A stretch of 64,000 bases of DNA from Isoetes taiwanensis (GCA_021234155.1 JAJEKV010000049.1:9712292-9776291), one strand, 5' to 3'. Positions 11,096 to 23,429 are shown, numbered from the stretch's first letter. Notes: generated by a model from the letters alone, not told the origin. Made by a program: numbers and translations.

Positions 11096-12404
11096 CCAGA
11101 AGTATCAAATGCGGATTTTTGGCTCTGGAATCAACCTTCCCGGAAATGAGTTTTGAAAAATTGCTGCACAGAGGCGCCAGAGGCAGCACAACATGCCACG
11201 TATGTGCGTTTTAAACCGGTTTGCTGTTAGATCTAAGAGCACACTCGGTGCTTGGCTACCAAAAATGGACTAAAGTTATCTACAAAATTCACAGACCAAT
11301 TGAGGAGGATTGGCAGGGAAGCTAAAATCGAAACTTCTCAAAGTCCAGTTGGGCAAAGTCCGGGGAACACTATAAACCAACTGGTTGAAATCGCAAATTT
11401 TCCGGTTCGGTTAATGTATCATAGGAAATTTTCCGGCAAGTTTAGTTAAGGTTTTCTATTAAGACAATAGACATTTCCGGCTCTAAACATAAATATCCGA
11501 TTGATCAAAATAATCATAAGCAATTTTCCGATGGGACCTAAAAGTTTCCCCAACGCCCGGTAGGGAAAAAGAGCAGAAAGGGTTAAATAAGAAAGGAAGG
11601 CCTAAAAAAAGAGGGCATTTGTGGGCGACAGATCTTGGGCCATAGCTGTGGAGGAGGAGTAACGCGCGCAAAAATACGAAGGGAGAAAAACGAATAAAAG
11701 TCCTTTGCCTTTCCCCAAACCGGATTGGAGCAGAGGGTTGAGGTCCGGAAAGTGCAGAAAACAACGGAAATAGATATGGGATGACATCCGTCAAAAATAG
11801 AAGTAGGACATTTTAGAAGGGCGGGTTGGCAAAAGCTTTTGCTGCGCTGGATTATTTTGGAGAGAGTCCTACGTGGCATGTTGGGAGGCCAATTTTTGGT
11901 GGACATATGGCGCGGACACGTGGCTCCCACAGGCACCCTCTCCCACGTGAAGTTGGGGGCCATTGCTTTAGTCAAGCTATGAGTTCTCTTCTTTTAGACC
12001 TCCTTGGCCCCCGTTCCTTTTGTCTTCTGCTCCACTTCTTTTTTCCCTTGGTCCTTCCATCTACGACTGTCAAATTTTACTATTTCAATTCAATTCAAAT
12101 CCCTACCTCATTACCCCCCTCTGCGTGCTAGCTATGTCCTTCAATCCTCTTCTCATATCCCTCTGCCCCTGGCCCCATCTTCCCTAGTTTAGTTCCTACC
12201 AAACCATTTATTGTCCCATTACCCCTCCCTAATTCTTCCCTCTAAGTATATTATCGTCCCCAGTCTCCTTCAGCTCATTATTTTAGCCTCCTTATTCCTT
12301 CATTTCATTATTTTAGCCTCCTTATTAAGTTGTTTAAACGTGTCTTAGACGATGACTCATACTTAATACACTGCATCTCCTCCATCATGTTCAATTGTAT
12401 ATTA

Positions 12405-12480
12405 GCTTTACTTTCTCTGTGCAAAATACAGTTTCTGAAATTATAAGGGGTGCATAGGGCGCCAGTTACTGCGCCTTCAT
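12405..12480 (+). repeat. Hairpin-ended dispersed repeat, diverged copy
   Basis: It contains TGCAAAATACAGTTTCTG followed by GGGGTGCATAGGGCGCC, matching 13530-13570. The hairpin is degenerate (GGCGC paired with GCGCC across an 8-nt loop). Confidence 0.5.
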
Positions 12481-13514
12481 TAGTTCTTAACAACACTTCA
12501 TGGATGGCTAATATTACTATTTATCATTGTTAACCCACAACATATGCACAATTAAACTTTATACCATTCAAATTATGGTTTCATCTTGCAATGTCAACTC
12601 ATATGGATACATTAAAAAAAACAACAAATTCCCTTTATTTTCATTTCTTCTTCCTTACAAATTAATCTTTGTAGAGCTTTTTCTGGACCTTCATCCCATT
12701 TTCATTTTAAGCACTCTACACAAGTCGAATATCCATAGCCTAACACATTGCACTTTTTATGCTACCAACGAACGAATTGAGTTTTTGCATGAGGAACTCC
12801 AACAATTGGCTCAATGGCTTGGATGTGCCGGATCTAGGCCATACCCAATCTTCCTCCATAACTGAGGCCTACATTCCACTATGTCGGCCGTAGTTGGAGG
12901 GACAAATCAAAATATCACACATGAATGATGCTATTGTTGCTGTAGATCGAGTCGAAAATCATAAATTCTAGTGATGGGAAACCTTGCCCGAGTGATGCAC
13001 AAAAAATCGCCACCTAGAAAAGAATGAAAAAAAGCAATCATTCCAAATATTCATCTAAAGTTCAACCTGCAATAAATGTCTATGCTCTAATCTCTGCTCG
13101 AATAGATGATGCTATCAAGTTCATCCCTGTAGAATAAGCATTTGAAAATCCATTTCCTCGAACTTTTAAGCCTGAAGCTCATGCAACACATGTATTGTTC
13201 ACACAGATGTGTTATGCTTAAGTGAAGTGCAGATCATCTAGAGGCATTGTGCTAACAAAAATCAATTCATTTTTTACAAACTATTGTTCATAACTACAAA
13301 TTCGGTATCATCAAACTAGAGAAGCATAGTTCAGTGGCTAGTGTATTGTCCTTAACATTATACATCTTAACATCTCTAATACACTGCTATCATGATTAAT
13401 CCGTAACCTGCAAAATAATCATAGACCATTTAGAATTAAAGGGACATACACCTGTTTGTAGGTTGATATTTACATCTTTCGCAAATTCCCTGCATCAAAT
13501 CTTTATTTTAGCCT

Positions 13515-13600
13515 TGGGCACTTGCAAAGTGCAGCTTCTGAAACTCAAAGGGGTGCACAGAGCGCTGGCTCCGCCGGTGCCAAATTCTTGTATTTAATAA
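13515..13600 (+). repeat. Hairpin-ended dispersed repeat, copy B
   Basis: GGGGTGCACAGA leads into arms GCGCTGGC (13562-13569) and GCCGGTGC (13573-13580) around TCC, then CAAATTCTTGTAT. One arm position is a G-T wobble relative to copy A. Confidence 0.7.
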
Positions 13601-13925
13601 AGGTTTGTGGAAGAAGAAGGCAAACAAGGATGAGAAAGTGCATTTCAGGTGCATATTAAGATGTTTTGGACACATGAGCAAGCAAGGTACAAAGACGGCA
13701 TGGTAGGCCTAAAAGATGTCTAGACAACTCCAACACGTATATTTCACAATGGCTCTACACAATAATTAATATCAACATACTAAAGCACAACATATCTAAT
13801 GTTTCGGCGGTGATAATCACCTATAAATCCAAAAAATCAAGCCACACCTTAGACGCAAGGCATGTAGATGACCATACAAAAAGCTACAATATTGTTAGGT
13901 ACTTGATGATTTTCGACTAAAGGTT

Positions 13926-14150
13926 AGGAAGAAGAAGAAGAAGAAGAAGAGATTTTAACGTCACGCCACAAGGCAGCGTCCTATCGGACATGTGACACTG
14001 TACAACACACCCAGATGGGTCCTGCCCCCACCACTTTACATTGCTGAAGTGGGTCCTTCCCCCACCAACTTTACATTGCATGGCCACTTTCACAACGAGG
14101 CGTTGAACCCGTGACCTTGGGTATGGCAGTTTAACGTCTTACGCAAAACA
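13926..14150 (-). mobile_element. tRNA-derived SINE, near full length
   Basis: On the minus strand the element begins near 14150 with GTAAGACGTTAAACTGCC, then CAAGGTCACGGGTTCAACGCC, a good match to a tRNA T-arm / RNA polymerase III B box (14099-14110). It ends in a (TTC)n tail at 13926-13950. The same body occurs at 36696-36882, where it is 5'-truncated. I saw no clear target duplication at this copy. Confidence 0.65.
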
Positions 14151-15470
14151 ATGAAAAATGAAACCATGCATATGGAAAAATATAACATGATAATCCAATG
14201 CACAATCATTGTCCCTAACACGAGCTTCCAGCCTTCAGAATTGAAAAGCACAAATCCCCACCTTAACCATTAACTTATGTGATTGGGAAGCATCAAAATG
14301 GATGAAGACAATGTAAAAAGGGTGAAACACAAGCAAAGGCTACATAGACTACATAGACGGATTTTGACTTCATTTATGGATGAAGACAATACAAAAAGGC
14401 TAGCACAAGAATGAAAAGCAAAGGCTATGTAGACATGGGATTAACTACTATTACATCTCAAGCTCACAACAACAAGAAGTCCAAATTTACAATTTGCCTA
14501 TGAAAACGAAGTATAGAAGAAGCTAATGAAAGAGGTCTTTATGGATGATAGTCTTTAAATGTAAACCACAATGAAGTAAAAGAGGGACTATTTACAATCA
14601 TTGCAAATCGTAAATAAAGTTGGTTTAGCAAATCGTATTTGCAACAAGCAGGGAAAGGAAAAATCTAAGGCATCTTTGTAAACAATAGAGGTAGTATTGA
14701 GCACAAATAGAGGTTGTAGAAAAATGATAATTCAAGAGATAAAAGAGACATTCCTTTTGAATGCCTAAACATGTTTTACAAAGTCTGGTTAACTCATATA
14801 GGTTCCAGCCAACTACATTTCTGAAATACCCTTATAACTATGCTTCAAGTTTAAGCGATGTAACCAACATTTGAGATTACGGATCATGCTTCTTATTAAG
14901 TTCAAGAAATAGCCAAAAAAGTTCATAAATTTGATCCCAGGGAAAGTGCCACATTTAAGCAAGAACACTTCTTAAATCACCCAAGTGGCTGCATTAAAGG
15001 CTCCCAGGAATGAGATCAGAATACTGCATTTGAAAACTAGGCAATGCATGGTGGTTAAAAAACGATTAGGATGAGCTCCAACAACCAGACATCTAAGCAT
15101 CCATAAATGTGATCTTTTAATAAGCTCAAAACAGAATTGCTCACTGAACCAAGTTAAAAAATACAAGTATAATGGAAATTTTGGAAACACTTCAATAAGA
15201 GCAATTCTAATAACTGATTTGGAGCACTTGTTCTAAAAATGGAACTTCTAGAAGGACACATACCTGGTGCATTGGCTCCCTCCTCACACTGAAATGACCA
15301 GCAACTGGAGTTGTTCTCACCCTACAAAGAAATATTCTTTGCCTTGAAGGTTGCTAAAATCATATGCGTGTGAAAAATCATGGACTTTATAAGCACAATT
15401 TCATTAATTATGGACAATACCTGAATTTATGGACCATTTTTTAGTACACTTCAATGACTCTTTTTCATAC
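14150..15470. other. Non-coding stretch
   Basis: AT-rich sequence with several short near-repeats, such as GGATGAAGACAATA-type phrases at 14300-14400. I see no gene or structured element. Confidence 0.5.
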
Positions 15471-15471
15471 A

Positions 15472-18400
15472 CTAGTTGACATCCCCTGCGAGTGTTGCAT
15501 ATGCCTCAGCAGCATGCACGGGTATCTTAATAGTATTAGGTATCTTCTTCTTGTTTGATGGCTCCCAAGCGTAGTTGATAGTCTCCAGTTCTATGCGGTC
15601 ACTTGCAGTCGTTGGCCTCCATCTCTTCTTCCAGCAATTGGCATAATTAGCTGGGTAGACTTGGTTCCTCACTGGGATTGGCTCTCACCAAGTCACCAGA
15701 ATAGTCTCAAAGTTCTCCTTCTTATCATCCATTTGTGGGTCCTCAGTAGCTAGGCCCACCCAAGTTGGGCACATCACATCATCAGGGCGTGCCATAATAA
15801 ATATACCTTTCTTCAAATCTTTGTATGGGTTGAATTCCGGTACAGGTTTGTCCTTCCAAGGGCTGACATAAGGAGGAGTGATAGTAGCAATTGGCTCCAC
15901 TACTACAACTACATGAGGTGGAGCTCGCGCTTGCCTAGTACGTGGCCAGAAGTCATTATAAGTGCCTTCGTCACTGCTGATGTTCCCGAGTTCTTGCAAG
16001 AGTTTCATCCAATATTCAACCGTGGACGTGAACTGTGCCGAGTACTTGGCTGTTTCTGGAGCACCCTTGTTACTAGTTGAACAAGCAACCCAATGCAATA
16101 TATGCTTGTGGATACTATTTCGCAGCAGGCCAAGGTCCTTCACCGATTTCTTGGGAGGAAGCAGCTTAGGATATCCAACTGGCATCATGGGCTTCCCGTC
16201 CTCTTTTTCTTTCCACATCTTTATTCCACCAGCAGGCAACCAATCCAAGTAAGTGGGTCGAGTTTTGTAATACATGACTGGCCAATCACCATTCATAGCG
16301 AATCTGAAAGTTAGAGGGGTGGTATGACCTGTCAATCTATCATCCCCATCTGGTATGTAGCCTTCTATAAAACCCTTCCAATCCAGAACTTTGTCAACAA
16401 CATAGGGCACAGGTGTATTCAAGTTGCATTTGTGGAATTCATACAGTAGTTCTGGCATTGTGGGCACCATAGCCTTCTTTAAAGATGTAGAGAAGTTACC
16501 AAACAAGGCATCGATATCATCATGTGTATGACCGGGCATCATGAACCCTAGCTCAATCTCTTCAAACACACCAAGATATACTAGGTAAGAAAGATAGGAG
16601 AAGACATACCTATTCTTGTTCTGTCCAGCCAGATGCATTGTCCAGCTGCAAATAAAGTATCTTGGGCAGAGGCTTCAATGATGGTCCCTCAGCCTGTGGC
16701 AAATTAGCAGGTATGCTGTTATTGGATAGTGATAACTTTGACCCCAAGGCTGCGGTGTCTCGCAAGGAGGACACCCATTTTAATGCAGTGATGATCGAGG
16801 GCAGCGGCGGGTGGCCTCCTCGCATACTGCGTGCCCCATCTCTAATCTCTTCAAGATGCTATTCAAAGAACCTACATGGAAGTTAGAGTCATCTGGCCAT
16901 AAGTCCAGGGCAAAGTTTCCATAGGATCCATTTCCATGACCATGAGTCAATGCACCAGTCAATGACGTTTTGAGCTTGTCAAGTCTCCAGAGAGACTTCA
17001 CAGATTGTTGCAATTTTGGAATCATTGTTTTCGCTTGATCCATTTTGTCGTGAATAATACAAAGATATTGGCCGGGATACATGTGGGAGTATAATCTCCA
17101 CGACCAGTATTGTGTGCGACACGAGGCCTGCTCCAGTCTATGCGCTCTTCTTTCATCCTGCAGCATCCTCCTCTCTCCTTCATCTTTTTGGTCTTCAGTA
17201 ACTTTGTACGGATCACCTCACATGTATCGCATTTGGAGAATGCAATTTTCTTTGCGATACTGACATCCCGGAAGCTCCGCCTCCACGTTCTATGAAAAAC
17301 CCCGCCGGTGATACCTTCTTGCCAGTCAATGCCACAACCTCTGCATTAACCTCTTCTAGAATGCTGGACTTCGTAAACATTGCAGGCAACTTCCTGACGT
17401 TCTCTCTTATCCCCTCCTCGTTTCTCCTGCTGCGGTAGGACAAGGATTCACAGTTCTCCCTCACAAACATGGAAAACACAGCCTCACATGCCAACGTCGA
17501 GGAGCGAGGCTTCAAGGTGCCACAATTACCATGTTTGGCCTTGCGTGCACCCTCAAGAAATTAGGCCTTCCATTTCAGATACGCCGACGTTGAGATCCCG
17601 AGACCAAGGTACCACGCCCTTTCGCAAACGAGATTCCCTTGCAGCACTAGTCGTCCCACTCTTCGACCTTTCATGTTGTTGGCGAACATGTCATAAACAA
17701 AAGTAACCCTATCACTTGATTTCATGGCAAGGAATTCCTTTCGCATGTTAACAACTTGATTCGCAGAGAACTTGACGCAACACCTATTCTTGCAACACAA
17801 GGTCCTCCTGTAACTGAGGATAGCATTCTGAGTGGTGAGACGAGCAAGCTTTGGTGGCCTTACAACCTTCCTGGGCTGTCGGGAATAAAAAGTGTAATGT
17901 CGTTTCTCATAATTTGGGTGCTTCTGATGCTCTGAGCTCCCCTGGCTGGACACTATATCTGCTTCCTGTTGCGGTGCTGCGGTCAATATCTCCGAGACCT
18001 TTACTCCATCAACACGGACGAGGTCATTGTTCCATCTCATGAGCATCCTCAGTTTCGGCAGCTACAAGCAACTCTGGCAACGGATGTTCACTTCAGAAAG
18101 GGGAGGGAAACTTTCAGTTGCAGATACTCCCACAAACTTGAAACCCAGAAACTGGTCACAAACTGCATCATCGGGGCCAGTGAAAGATATGAATCCCTTT
18201 CCGGCGATAATGGAGTCGCAGGAGTGCCATATCTCACAATCCTTTTCAAGAAGGGTATATCTTGTCAGCGGTTGTGTCTCCTTTCCCACCTCTGTCCGCT
18301 TTCTTTTGCTGGGGACGTCATTACCAGACGACTCACGAGGATCTTCACTTCTCCAGAGAACGAATGAGCCCCTGGCTTCTGCTATTGTGTTTGCATCTGG

Positions 18401-18550
18401 AGTTGGCCAAGGAAGGATATGGTGGCCTTCGAACACTTCCTCCACACCTACGCTCACTACTCCATTCGATATTTCCTTGAAGTGGCATTGTGTCATTTGC
18501 CTCACAACTCCCTTTGCTACTAGATGTTCATTAAGGAAGAGATACACAAC
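15472..18550 (-). pseudogene. DUF7869-like gene, decayed (main copy)
   Basis: An acceptor-like GTGCAG ends at 18551, and the minus-strand reading then runs to a stop at 15472. The N-terminal part has a Cys-rich block (RTLCCKNRCCVKFS, about 17800). The middle has IIHDKMDQAKTMIPKL (about 17030). The C-terminal 317-codon ORF (16638-15685) has GQNKNRYVFSYLSYLV and GHTHDDIDALFGNFS, preceded in another frame by LQLDNA. These blocks define the DUF7869-like family, whose acidic residues suggest an RNase H-like transposase, but the activity is inferred. Lesions seen are an in-frame TAG (18062-18064), TAA (17561-17563) and TGA (15685-15687), and frame changes near 17190, 16800 and 16640. The stops lie in an otherwise continuous frame, so decay is recent. 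It is divergent from the gene at 20.0 kb and shares its palindrome-rich upstream region. The first exon is not resolved. Confidence 0.7.
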
Positions 18551-18650
18551 CTGCACAAGGATTTTAGTAGTGTTAAAATCGAGTAAGGAAGACGAGAAAG
18601 CAATGCAAAGGACATGGGGGGAAGGCCATTCAATGGGTAGACGGACCATG

Positions 18651-18726
18651 AAATTGGGCGGGTGCCCATTTTTACATATGAGGTTCTTAGATTCCCCTTG
18701 TTGCAAATTGGGCGGCCGCCCAATTT
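18651..18726. repeat. Palindrome family, copies 1-2
   Basis: The copies at 18651-18672 and 18705-18726 have the design arm AAATTGGGCG, two variable bases, arm CGCCCAATTT. The second is a perfect palindrome with centre GC. Confidence 0.9.
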
Positions 18727-18826
18727 GAACCGAATGAGGCGCTTATATGAGGTTAGTATAGATGCAGTCAGTCTCACACTGGGTACAAATAAAGGTTCTT
18801 GCTCTGAACAGGCCATGACCGCGAAC

Positions 18827-18904
18827 AAATTGGGTGCCCGCCCAATTTGGTCGTGATTGTAGAAGAACTGTAAAGAAGGCAGAGACTCGGCGCCCGCCCA
18901 ATTT
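18827..18904. repeat. Palindrome family, copies 3-4
   Basis: A copy at 18827-18848 (left arm with one change) and a half-site at about 18889-18904 that keeps only the right arm. Confidence 0.8.
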
Positions 18905-19024
18905 AGCTGCCATAGAGAAAACACATTCGAGTGACAACTTGAGAATAAGCACAATAGGCACAACTTGAGATACAGTTTGTCCACCCGGCCAATTTCACTT
19001 ATCTCGTCATCTACACAAAGGGAC

Positions 19025-19046
19025 AAACTGGGCGGCTGCCCAATTT
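19025..19046. repeat. Palindrome family, copy 5
   Basis: Left arm AAACTGGGCG, right arm TGCCCAATTT, embedded in a longer imperfect dyad. Confidence 0.85.
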
Positions 19047-19810
19047 GTCCCTTTGTAGATGAAACTGAACGAGGCAGACACTAAAAGAACCCCTTTCGAT
19101 TGAAGGGACGAGGGTTGGACTGCACACCTAAGTGGAATTATCATTGAGCTACCAAAACAAATACAATCGAGCATTGGAAGGGCCTGACTGCAGACAAGGG
19201 TGGACTTATGAGGGTAGTTCTTGGAGACAAACAAACGACCATGGAGAAAACAGCAAGCACACAATTCCTGCACACCAATTTCAGGAAAAGGAAGGACTGC
19301 ATCGAAACTTAGAGTTTATGTAAATGTGACAGTAGATGTCAAAGTCCAAACTTCAAAAATGTGACCGAACTACCACCCCGGTTCTTCTTCGTTACGAGCC
19401 AAAAATTTGTGAAGGCGTGAATGATGAGGAGTAAATCAACAGGCGCCATCGAAAAGGCGTGAACGAAGAGGTGTGAATGAAGAGGCGTGAATGATTACAT
19501 CCTTTCAGATTAGTTTTGCAACAATTACACATCGAGCTATGGCGAATAAAACTGAGGAGCAGCACAAACCTTTGGAGATTTTGTGGCCATGAGTATGAAG
19601 CGCTGAAGATGTTTGCGTCTTGAAGAAAAAAGAGTAGCCAAACAGAGCAGTGCCAGAAAAATAAAAGGTTTGATGCGCATTTACATTTAAACACAAATTC
19701 CCCCCAAAATTTGAATGTAATTTTCCCCCTATTTTGAAAGTGAAATGTCCCCCCTAATTTCGAAGTAATATGTCCCGCCCCGAACTTTTAAACACAACTT
19801 GGGCAGGAGT

Positions 19811-19875
19811 AAATTGGGCGGGCGCCCAATTTGGTGTGCGTAGGGATCCGGCCAAATTGGGCAGGCGCCCAATTT
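19811..19875. repeat. Palindrome family, copies 6-7
   Basis: Copies at 19811-19832 and 19854-19875, 21 bp apart, with centres GG and AG-like. Confidence 0.9.
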
Positions 19876-19944
19876 GGCCTCTATAATGCAACCGTCTCTT
19901 CAGCCCCAAGTCTCACCATCAGTTTCACCATGGCCCAGCTAGGG

Positions 19945-19966
19945 AAATTCGGCGGACGCCCAATTT
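19945..19966. repeat. Palindrome family, copy 8
   Basis: Centre GA, with one substitution in the left arm (AAATTCGGCG). It lies 79 bp upstream of the H3-tail ATG. Confidence 0.85.
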
Positions 19967-20044
19967 CAGCTCGGCAGAGTCTAAATTCCATGTGAAATTT
20001 TGCTGGGCCCATGTCCTAACACTACTTTTCGTTGCGCAGGAATT

Positions 20045-20071
20045 ATGGCGTGAACAAAGCAGACTGCTCGA
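20045..20071 (+). other. Histone H3 N-terminal tail mimic
   Basis: The nine codons are ATG GCG TGA ACA AAG CAG ACT GCT CGA. Apart from the stop they are exactly the first nine codons' worth of histone H3 (Met then ARTKQTAR). The following residues (VPGPAPRFAEAIARED) are not H3. In H3 this segment carries Lys4, the site of methylation read by PHD and WD40 proteins. The sequence match is direct and the role as a mimic is inference. Confidence 0.7.
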
Positions 20072-21586
20072 GTTCCTGGTCCCGCACCCAGATTTGCAGA
20101 GGCTATAGCAAGAGAGGATGCAAGAACAGAAGAAGAGAAAGAACTGTTTGCTGGCATCACTGTAGTGCCCCATGAAGTTTTGACGGTTGCTGAGGAATGG
20201 TACTGGTGCATAGAGATAGGTCCCAGATAAACCAGCTCAAAGATCTTTTGCTTTTTTTTTGCAAGAGAGGGACAGGAAAAATGAACTCGGCGGGTATCGT
20301 CATCGACATGGAGGTCTCGCCTGATAACAATCATGACTTCCTCATCGATGTTGAAGACACCGTAGATCGGGCTTTCGTCCGTTATAAGGTTTCACTTTCT
20401 AGCTACGAGCCATGTATGATGAACGCAAGTATAAAGGAAAGCCCATAATCTTGTGCTCATAGAGGATGGGCGCTAGACTCATATGAAAGTTTAGAGCGCT
20501 CGGGCATCAAATCAAGAACTGATATCTTGGATGGCTACTACGCTGTCAGGCAGTGGATATTAGAATACAAACAGAATAGGTCGAAAGCACTGTTCACGGA
20601 GTATCAAGGCAAAAACCAACCTAAAGTATACGATACTAAGTGGCTTAAGTCTAGATACAAGAAGGGTGAGACAGCTCAAGCGCAAGCGCCCATGGAGACA
20701 CCGACAGCAGCAAAGAAGGCGAGGACACCTGCTCCAGCTATTCCCAAGAAAGCTGCCCCTAAACTTGTATTGGGTGGAATGTCAAGAACAGCAAGGTCGC
20801 CCCAGGTGAGTGCAGAAGAGGAACAGTCGTCTGAAGAGGAACCCTGTAAGCGCAGAGGACAACATTTAGCTGGTCCGTCCAAGAGGCACAAGCGGGACAT
20901 CTCACCACAGAGCCCAAATATTTCGGAGAGGGAGTCTTTGTCTGCTTCTTCAACTGAAGAACGGGAGACTAGCCGGCAGATCGTGAAGTTCACTCCATCT
21001 GGTCGCGACGTCACACAGGAGAGCAGACATGAGTTGTCACATAGCGCCATTGCAAGCATCAAGCACAGGGAGAGAATCTACCCTCTGGGGGTGGGCTTCG
21101 AGATTGAAGTCGATGTGTTCAAGATGCATAAAGCCCCGGCAAATATGACTTGTAGGGTCATAAGTCCAGAGCACTTGGACACTCTCTACGAATCGTTTAT
21201 CAGCCATCAGATGCACCCTCCCTGTGCTGATGTCGTGCCGTTCGATAAGTGGAAGAAGGCAGAGGACCTGCAAAATGCAGAATTTTGGATTGTCAATAGC
21301 AACCATACGACCACGGTTGCTCAACTGCTTGTCACACAAGCTTTGGCATGGCCTCCTGAAAGAAAGCACTTGGCAGAACTGATATTCTTTTTCTATGCCA
21401 AAAGGAAATGCCGAGTCCTGGCAAATCGAGTACGTTCGTGTCAGCCAGGAGAATAATGACATAACAAAGAAGACTATACACGAAGAAGTATTCTTCGAAG
21501 AAATTCAGCAGTTTCGAAACCAGTGGGCATTCTACGGGAAGCCTAAGAAGGGCAAACGCAGGCACTCCGTCGGTGGAGCTTATTCT

Positions 21587-21889
21587 GTGAGTGCTCTTCA
21601 ACCATTATTTTTGACAGTTCGTGCTATCCAGCAGTGCCAAATTGGGCGGCCGCCCAATTTCAGACTGTTGACACTCTGTTCAAATTGGGCGGGCATCCAA
21701 TTTGCCTGAAGACGTGCCAAATAGGGCGGGCGCTCAATTTGGCATTTGTTCAAGCAAATTGGGCGTCCGCCCAATTTGAGCAGTGTCGAACTGAACTCAA
21801 ATTGGGCGGGCGCCCAATTTGGGACTACTAGTGCAGGCAAATTTGACTGATGTGTATGGGCCTTATCTAATGCCTTCTGTGTCATGTAG
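21587..21889 (+). other. Intron packed with five palindromes
   Basis: A GTGAGT donor at 21587 and a CATGTAG acceptor ending at 21889 join two frames in phase (GGAYS then DWVAVALQ). Five palindrome copies (21639, 21682, 21719, 21756, 21799) fill more than a third of this 303-bp intron. Confidence 0.8.
21639..21820. repeat. Palindrome family, copies 9-13 (cluster)
   Basis: Five copies at 21639-21660 (perfect), 21682-21703, 21719-21740, 21756-21777 (centre TC) and 21799-21820. Spacing start to start is 37 to 43 bp, quite regular. Confidence 0.9.
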
Positions 21890-22549
21890 GATTGGGTGGC
21901 TGTCGCGCTGCAAACAATTAAAAAGGCAACTATGCGTGATTACGACTACTTTGTATATCTTGATGACGAATCGTGGTCACTGTGCACCAAAGTTGCCCAG
22001 TTATTTTACGAAGACCGTTTGAAGGATGAGAAGGGAGAAAAAATTGAAGTGAAAGATAGGCTCAGACTTTTTACCAACAATTCCTGTCGCCCATTAAAGT
22101 CCATGCATCCTCTAGATCTGCAAAGGCTGATGAAGGAGATCAAGGATGGCACCACATTCCTGAAGGGAAGCAAGGATTATACTGGGAGACGTACCATGAA
22201 AGTCAGAGCCCTAGAGCTGAAGAAGATTGGAACAATGGAGCGGGCCCTTGTCAGATACATGAAGGAAGTGAAGAAACTTCCTTTTCAAGACATGGCTGCC
22301 TTGAGGCAAGCTCATCCCATATTCACAGAGAATTTGATGCTTATGTTCGCCAGTAGTATCAGTGGATGGGCAGAAGGACGCAAAGAGATGGAGAAGGAAA
22401 GCTTTCCGGAGTCCCTCTACGGCAAAGTAGACGAATATCTTCTTGGGCCAGTTGAGGAGGGTGGCAAACCGTTCAAGTGTTTCCACGTTAGTCCACTAGG
22501 TTTGTGCGTAGACGTGGTGAACACTTCTGCCCCACAAGGCACCCAAAAG

Positions 22550-23000
22550 TTTAACCACTAATAAAATAAACCACTGATAAACCACTATAGATGTGATTTT
22601 TTATAATAAAAATTTCATTCTTAATAAAAACCACATAACATAGTGGTTTCTATAACTAGTATGTGGTTATTCATGTTGATTTTTTGTTATAGCGTGGCTT
22701 TTCAAAACCAAACCTAGTTTATTTTATGGTTTCTAACATCAACGGTGGTCATTCATGTTGGTTTTCTAATGTTCCATGATTATCAATTCGATATTGGTTT
22801 GTAGTATGGTTTTTCAACACCACTTTAAATATGGTAATGGTTGTTTATGTTGGTTTTCTATTGACACAAAGTTAAAGTACTTTATAGTGTGGTTTTTTAA
22901 CCAATTTAAATGCCATGGTGGTTATTCATGTTAGTTTTCTATTATCACAGTTTATATTATAAAATGGTTGTGGTTTATAGCGTAGTTTCAATCAATGGTG
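22550..23000. repeat. Left subterminal repeat region of the CACTA-like element
   Basis: Multiple variants of ACCACTAT, ATAGTGGTT, ATGTGGTT and TTCATGTTGGTTTTCTA recur here. Complementary motifs recur at 28600-29030. In CACTA elements such regions bind the transposase, and that function is inferred here. Confidence 0.7.
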
Positions 23001-23189
23001 ATCGTTCACAAATATCATCTAAAAAGATGTGGCTCTCCGTAGTGCAAAACCAGCATAGAATTGAATTGAATGTTTTTTATCGTCCATGGAGTCCAATCGG
23101 ATAGTGGTGCGGTTTTGCGATTTTGGAATTATCTACATATATTGGAATGCTTTTTCCGGGTCTTTTTTTTTCCGGGAATACCCGTATTT

Positions 23190-23420
23190 CCCCTTCGCTT
23201 CGAGCTCTGGCCTCCTCCAACAATCAAAATACCTTGAACCCTATGCTAAAGCCGTCCTCTGTTTGCCAATTTCCGTGTCTGGAACCGGGTAATTTTTTTC
23301 GTTGCTTTAATTTTCAAGCTTTAAGAGCTTTATTGTCTGATAACATTCCCTGGCATTGAGGGCAACTCCGGAACACCAATCTCCGGCAACTGGCTTCAGA
23401 GCTCGTAATTCATGCTGCTG
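23190..23420 (+). repeat. Captured gene-like fragment inside the CACTA-like element
   Basis: About 210 bp are nearly the same as 10280-10500 outside the element, including a possible exon end and following non-coding sequence. This suggests capture of genomic DNA with its intron-like flank, as in Pack-type elements. The donor gene is not recognised. Confidence 0.65.
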
Positions 23421-23429
23421 TTGCCCTTT

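Larger units (their letters stand above)
11190..13900. other. Non-coding stretch with hairpin-ended repeats
   Basis: No gene is supported. It has a pyrimidine-rich part (12000-12330) with a repeated phrase ATTATTTTAGCCTCC, and two related segments at 12420-12480 and 13515-13595 that belong to the hairpin-ended repeat family. Confidence 0.5.
18551..20044. promoter_or_regulatory. Divergent intergenic region with seven clear palindromes
   Basis: This 1.5-kb stretch separates two outward-facing pseudogenes. It carries 22-bp palindromes at 18651, 18705, 18827, 19025, 19811, 19854 and 19945, plus a half-site near 18889-18904. The copy at 19025 extends into a longer dyad (GGGACAAA on one side, TTTGTCCC on the other). 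The plus-strand gene's first AG acceptor is at 20039-20040. A regulatory role is inference. Confidence 0.5.

Noticed and set aside
14090-14150. A tRNA gene
   Set aside because: The T-arm-like box is good, but no full cloverleaf or anticodon arm is present, and the same body recurs at 36.7 kb with a retroposition signature, so it is a SINE.
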